From assembly GCA_023231475.1 (NCBI GenBank), contig JALJEE010000329.1, positions 1 through 32,465 on the forward strand: a stretch of DNA of 32,465 bases, given 5' to 3'. Positions 31,853 to 32,465 of this stretch are shown here, piece after piece. Numbering within the stretch: the stretch's first letter is position 1; every line of letters starts with the position of its first letter. Under the pieces are notes generated by a model. That model searched no databases, was not told the origin of the DNA, and saw nothing but the letters and a program-made list of their open reading frames with translations. A program made the position numbers and the translations under genes. The stretch comes from Seison nebaliae. Its lineage: Eukaryota > Rotifera > Pararotatoria > Seisonacea > Seisonidae.

Positions 31853-32148
31853 CAGATCCGGACCATACAAGAGGGAGGAACCAGTGCCAGGCCCACTAGG
31901 TCAGATGGGGCCCCTAGGTGTGGTCGACCCAATGATCAGATATGATGACAACTGGGCCAAAGTTGTCATCGATACCCTATAGGTCCTGTCCATCTCGGAA
32001 ACAGCTCAATGGTTGTCATTGAGATATCCAGACAATCAATAATCAATGATTGGACCACAACTTACCATCTTTGGGATGACCTAGTGTCGCCAAGAAGCAA
32101 AGATCATCCCACCGTCGTTTCGCCGGATCTGCGCAATAGTATATGCGC
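31853..32148. ncRNA. Candidate structured RNA of unknown family
   Basis: A ~280-base island, visibly richer in G and C than its surroundings and with no long frame. A closing helix CAGATCCGG (31853-31861) / CCGGATCTG (32123-32131) joins the ends. A long-range 10-bp helix (31894-31903 / 32077-32086) encloses three perfect local hairpins: 31944-31953 / 31961-31970 (10 bp), 32005-32011 / 32017-32023 (7 bp) and 32033-32038 / 32047-32052 (6 bp). A further hairpin GCGCA / TGCGC (32131-32135 / 32144-32148) follows the closing helix. I compared it from memory with U1, U2, U4, 7SL, 7SK, RNase P and RNase MRP RNAs and found no convincing match. Strand is not decided. A short non-autonomous element is the alternative. 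Confidence 0.45.
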
Positions 32149-32465
32149 GTGAGTGATTAATTTCTGAAAAGAAAATTATCTTAAAAATGGAATTGAAAAG
32201 TTTAACTTTATCAAAAAAGCGCATTATAAAATGGGAAATTAAAATTATTCGTTCTTTATATATTATTCTATATCTTTCTTTTTATAATGAATTTATAATA
32301 AATAGGTTATAAATAAATTATTAAAATTTAAATCCAGATAATTTTTTTATTTTTAAAGTTGGCAAAAGAACATGAATAAAATAGAATAGAAACAAAACAA
32401 CGATTATAATCATAATGTTTAATAGTAAAAAAAGATGAGTAAAATAAATAAATTTTATCTTTTAA
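32149..32465. other. AT-rich end of window
   Basis: Very AT-rich, without coding frames or clear repeats. I see nothing to annotate. Confidence 0.4.

Noticed and set aside
31853-32131. RNase MRP RNA
   Set aside because: A GCCAAGAAGC stretch recalls the vertebrate RNA, but it lies too near the 3' end and the conserved P4-forming regions are not recognisable.
31745-32131. tRNA-derived SINE with Pol III A and B boxes
   Set aside because: Box-like words exist on the minus strand (near 31960 and 31800) but their spacing is far too large and there is no tRNA fold or A-rich tail.
1-32465. CRISPR arrays, rRNA genes, bacterial operons, prophage
   Set aside because: No repeat-spacer pattern or rRNA stretches; the spliced animal genes rule out a prokaryotic replicon.

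Overview
The window is nuclear DNA of an AT-rich, gene-dense animal. The arguments are short GT..AG introns (mostly 40-65 nt) in conserved metazoan genes (Xaa-Pro dipeptidase, the Hedgehog/cilium kinase STK36/Fused, VPS45, WDR12, TAMM41, a TGF-beta ligand, a class A GPCR). Neighbouring genes sit only 30-240 bp apart on alternating strands. Two tandem trypsin-fold proteins with destroyed catalytic triads resemble the inactivated protease paralogues known from the scabies mite, so an astigmatan mite (Sarcoptes or a relative) is my best guess. That is an inference, not a proof.

Layout. 1-1914: AT-rich, no gene seen, a terminator-like palindrome near 110. 1915-3198 (+): malic enzyme of bacterial MaeB type. 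3258-4978 (-): Xaa-Pro dipeptidase, convergent with it. 5629-12572 (+): a very long STK36/Fused kinase in six exons. 12642-14495 (-): single-exon peptide-receptor-like GPCR, tail to tail with STK36. 15077-15790 (+): stand-alone retrotransposon-Gag-like protein. 16378-18141 (+): unknown single-pass membrane protein, five exons. 18357-19494 (-): multi-exon gene resembling a 9-1-1 checkpoint clamp subunit. 20009-21758 (+): TGF-beta superfamily ligand. 22253-23383 (-): TAMM41. 23800-25923 (-): VPS45, head to head with WDR12 at 26159-27770 (+). 27801-28793 and 28852-29709 (-): two inactive serine-protease homologues. 30131-30780: long inverted-repeat element abutting the 3' coding end of a mitochondrial ribosomal protein mL54-like gene (to 30986). 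31853-32148: GC-rich island that folds into an elaborate RNA-like structure.

I rebuilt exon structures by hand from frame, splice dinucleotides and remembered family alignments. A striking regularity came out: all 28 introns I consider well placed begin GTT or GTC, never the usual GTA or GTG.

The genes do not form one pathway. STK36 (Hedgehog/cilium), the TGF-beta ligand and the GPCR are signalling genes. VPS45 (endosomal fusion), TAMM41 (cardiolipin), WDR12 (ribosome assembly), dipeptidase and the clamp-like gene are housekeeping. The malic enzyme, Gag-like protein, inactive proteases, inverted repeat and candidate RNA are the lineage-specific material.
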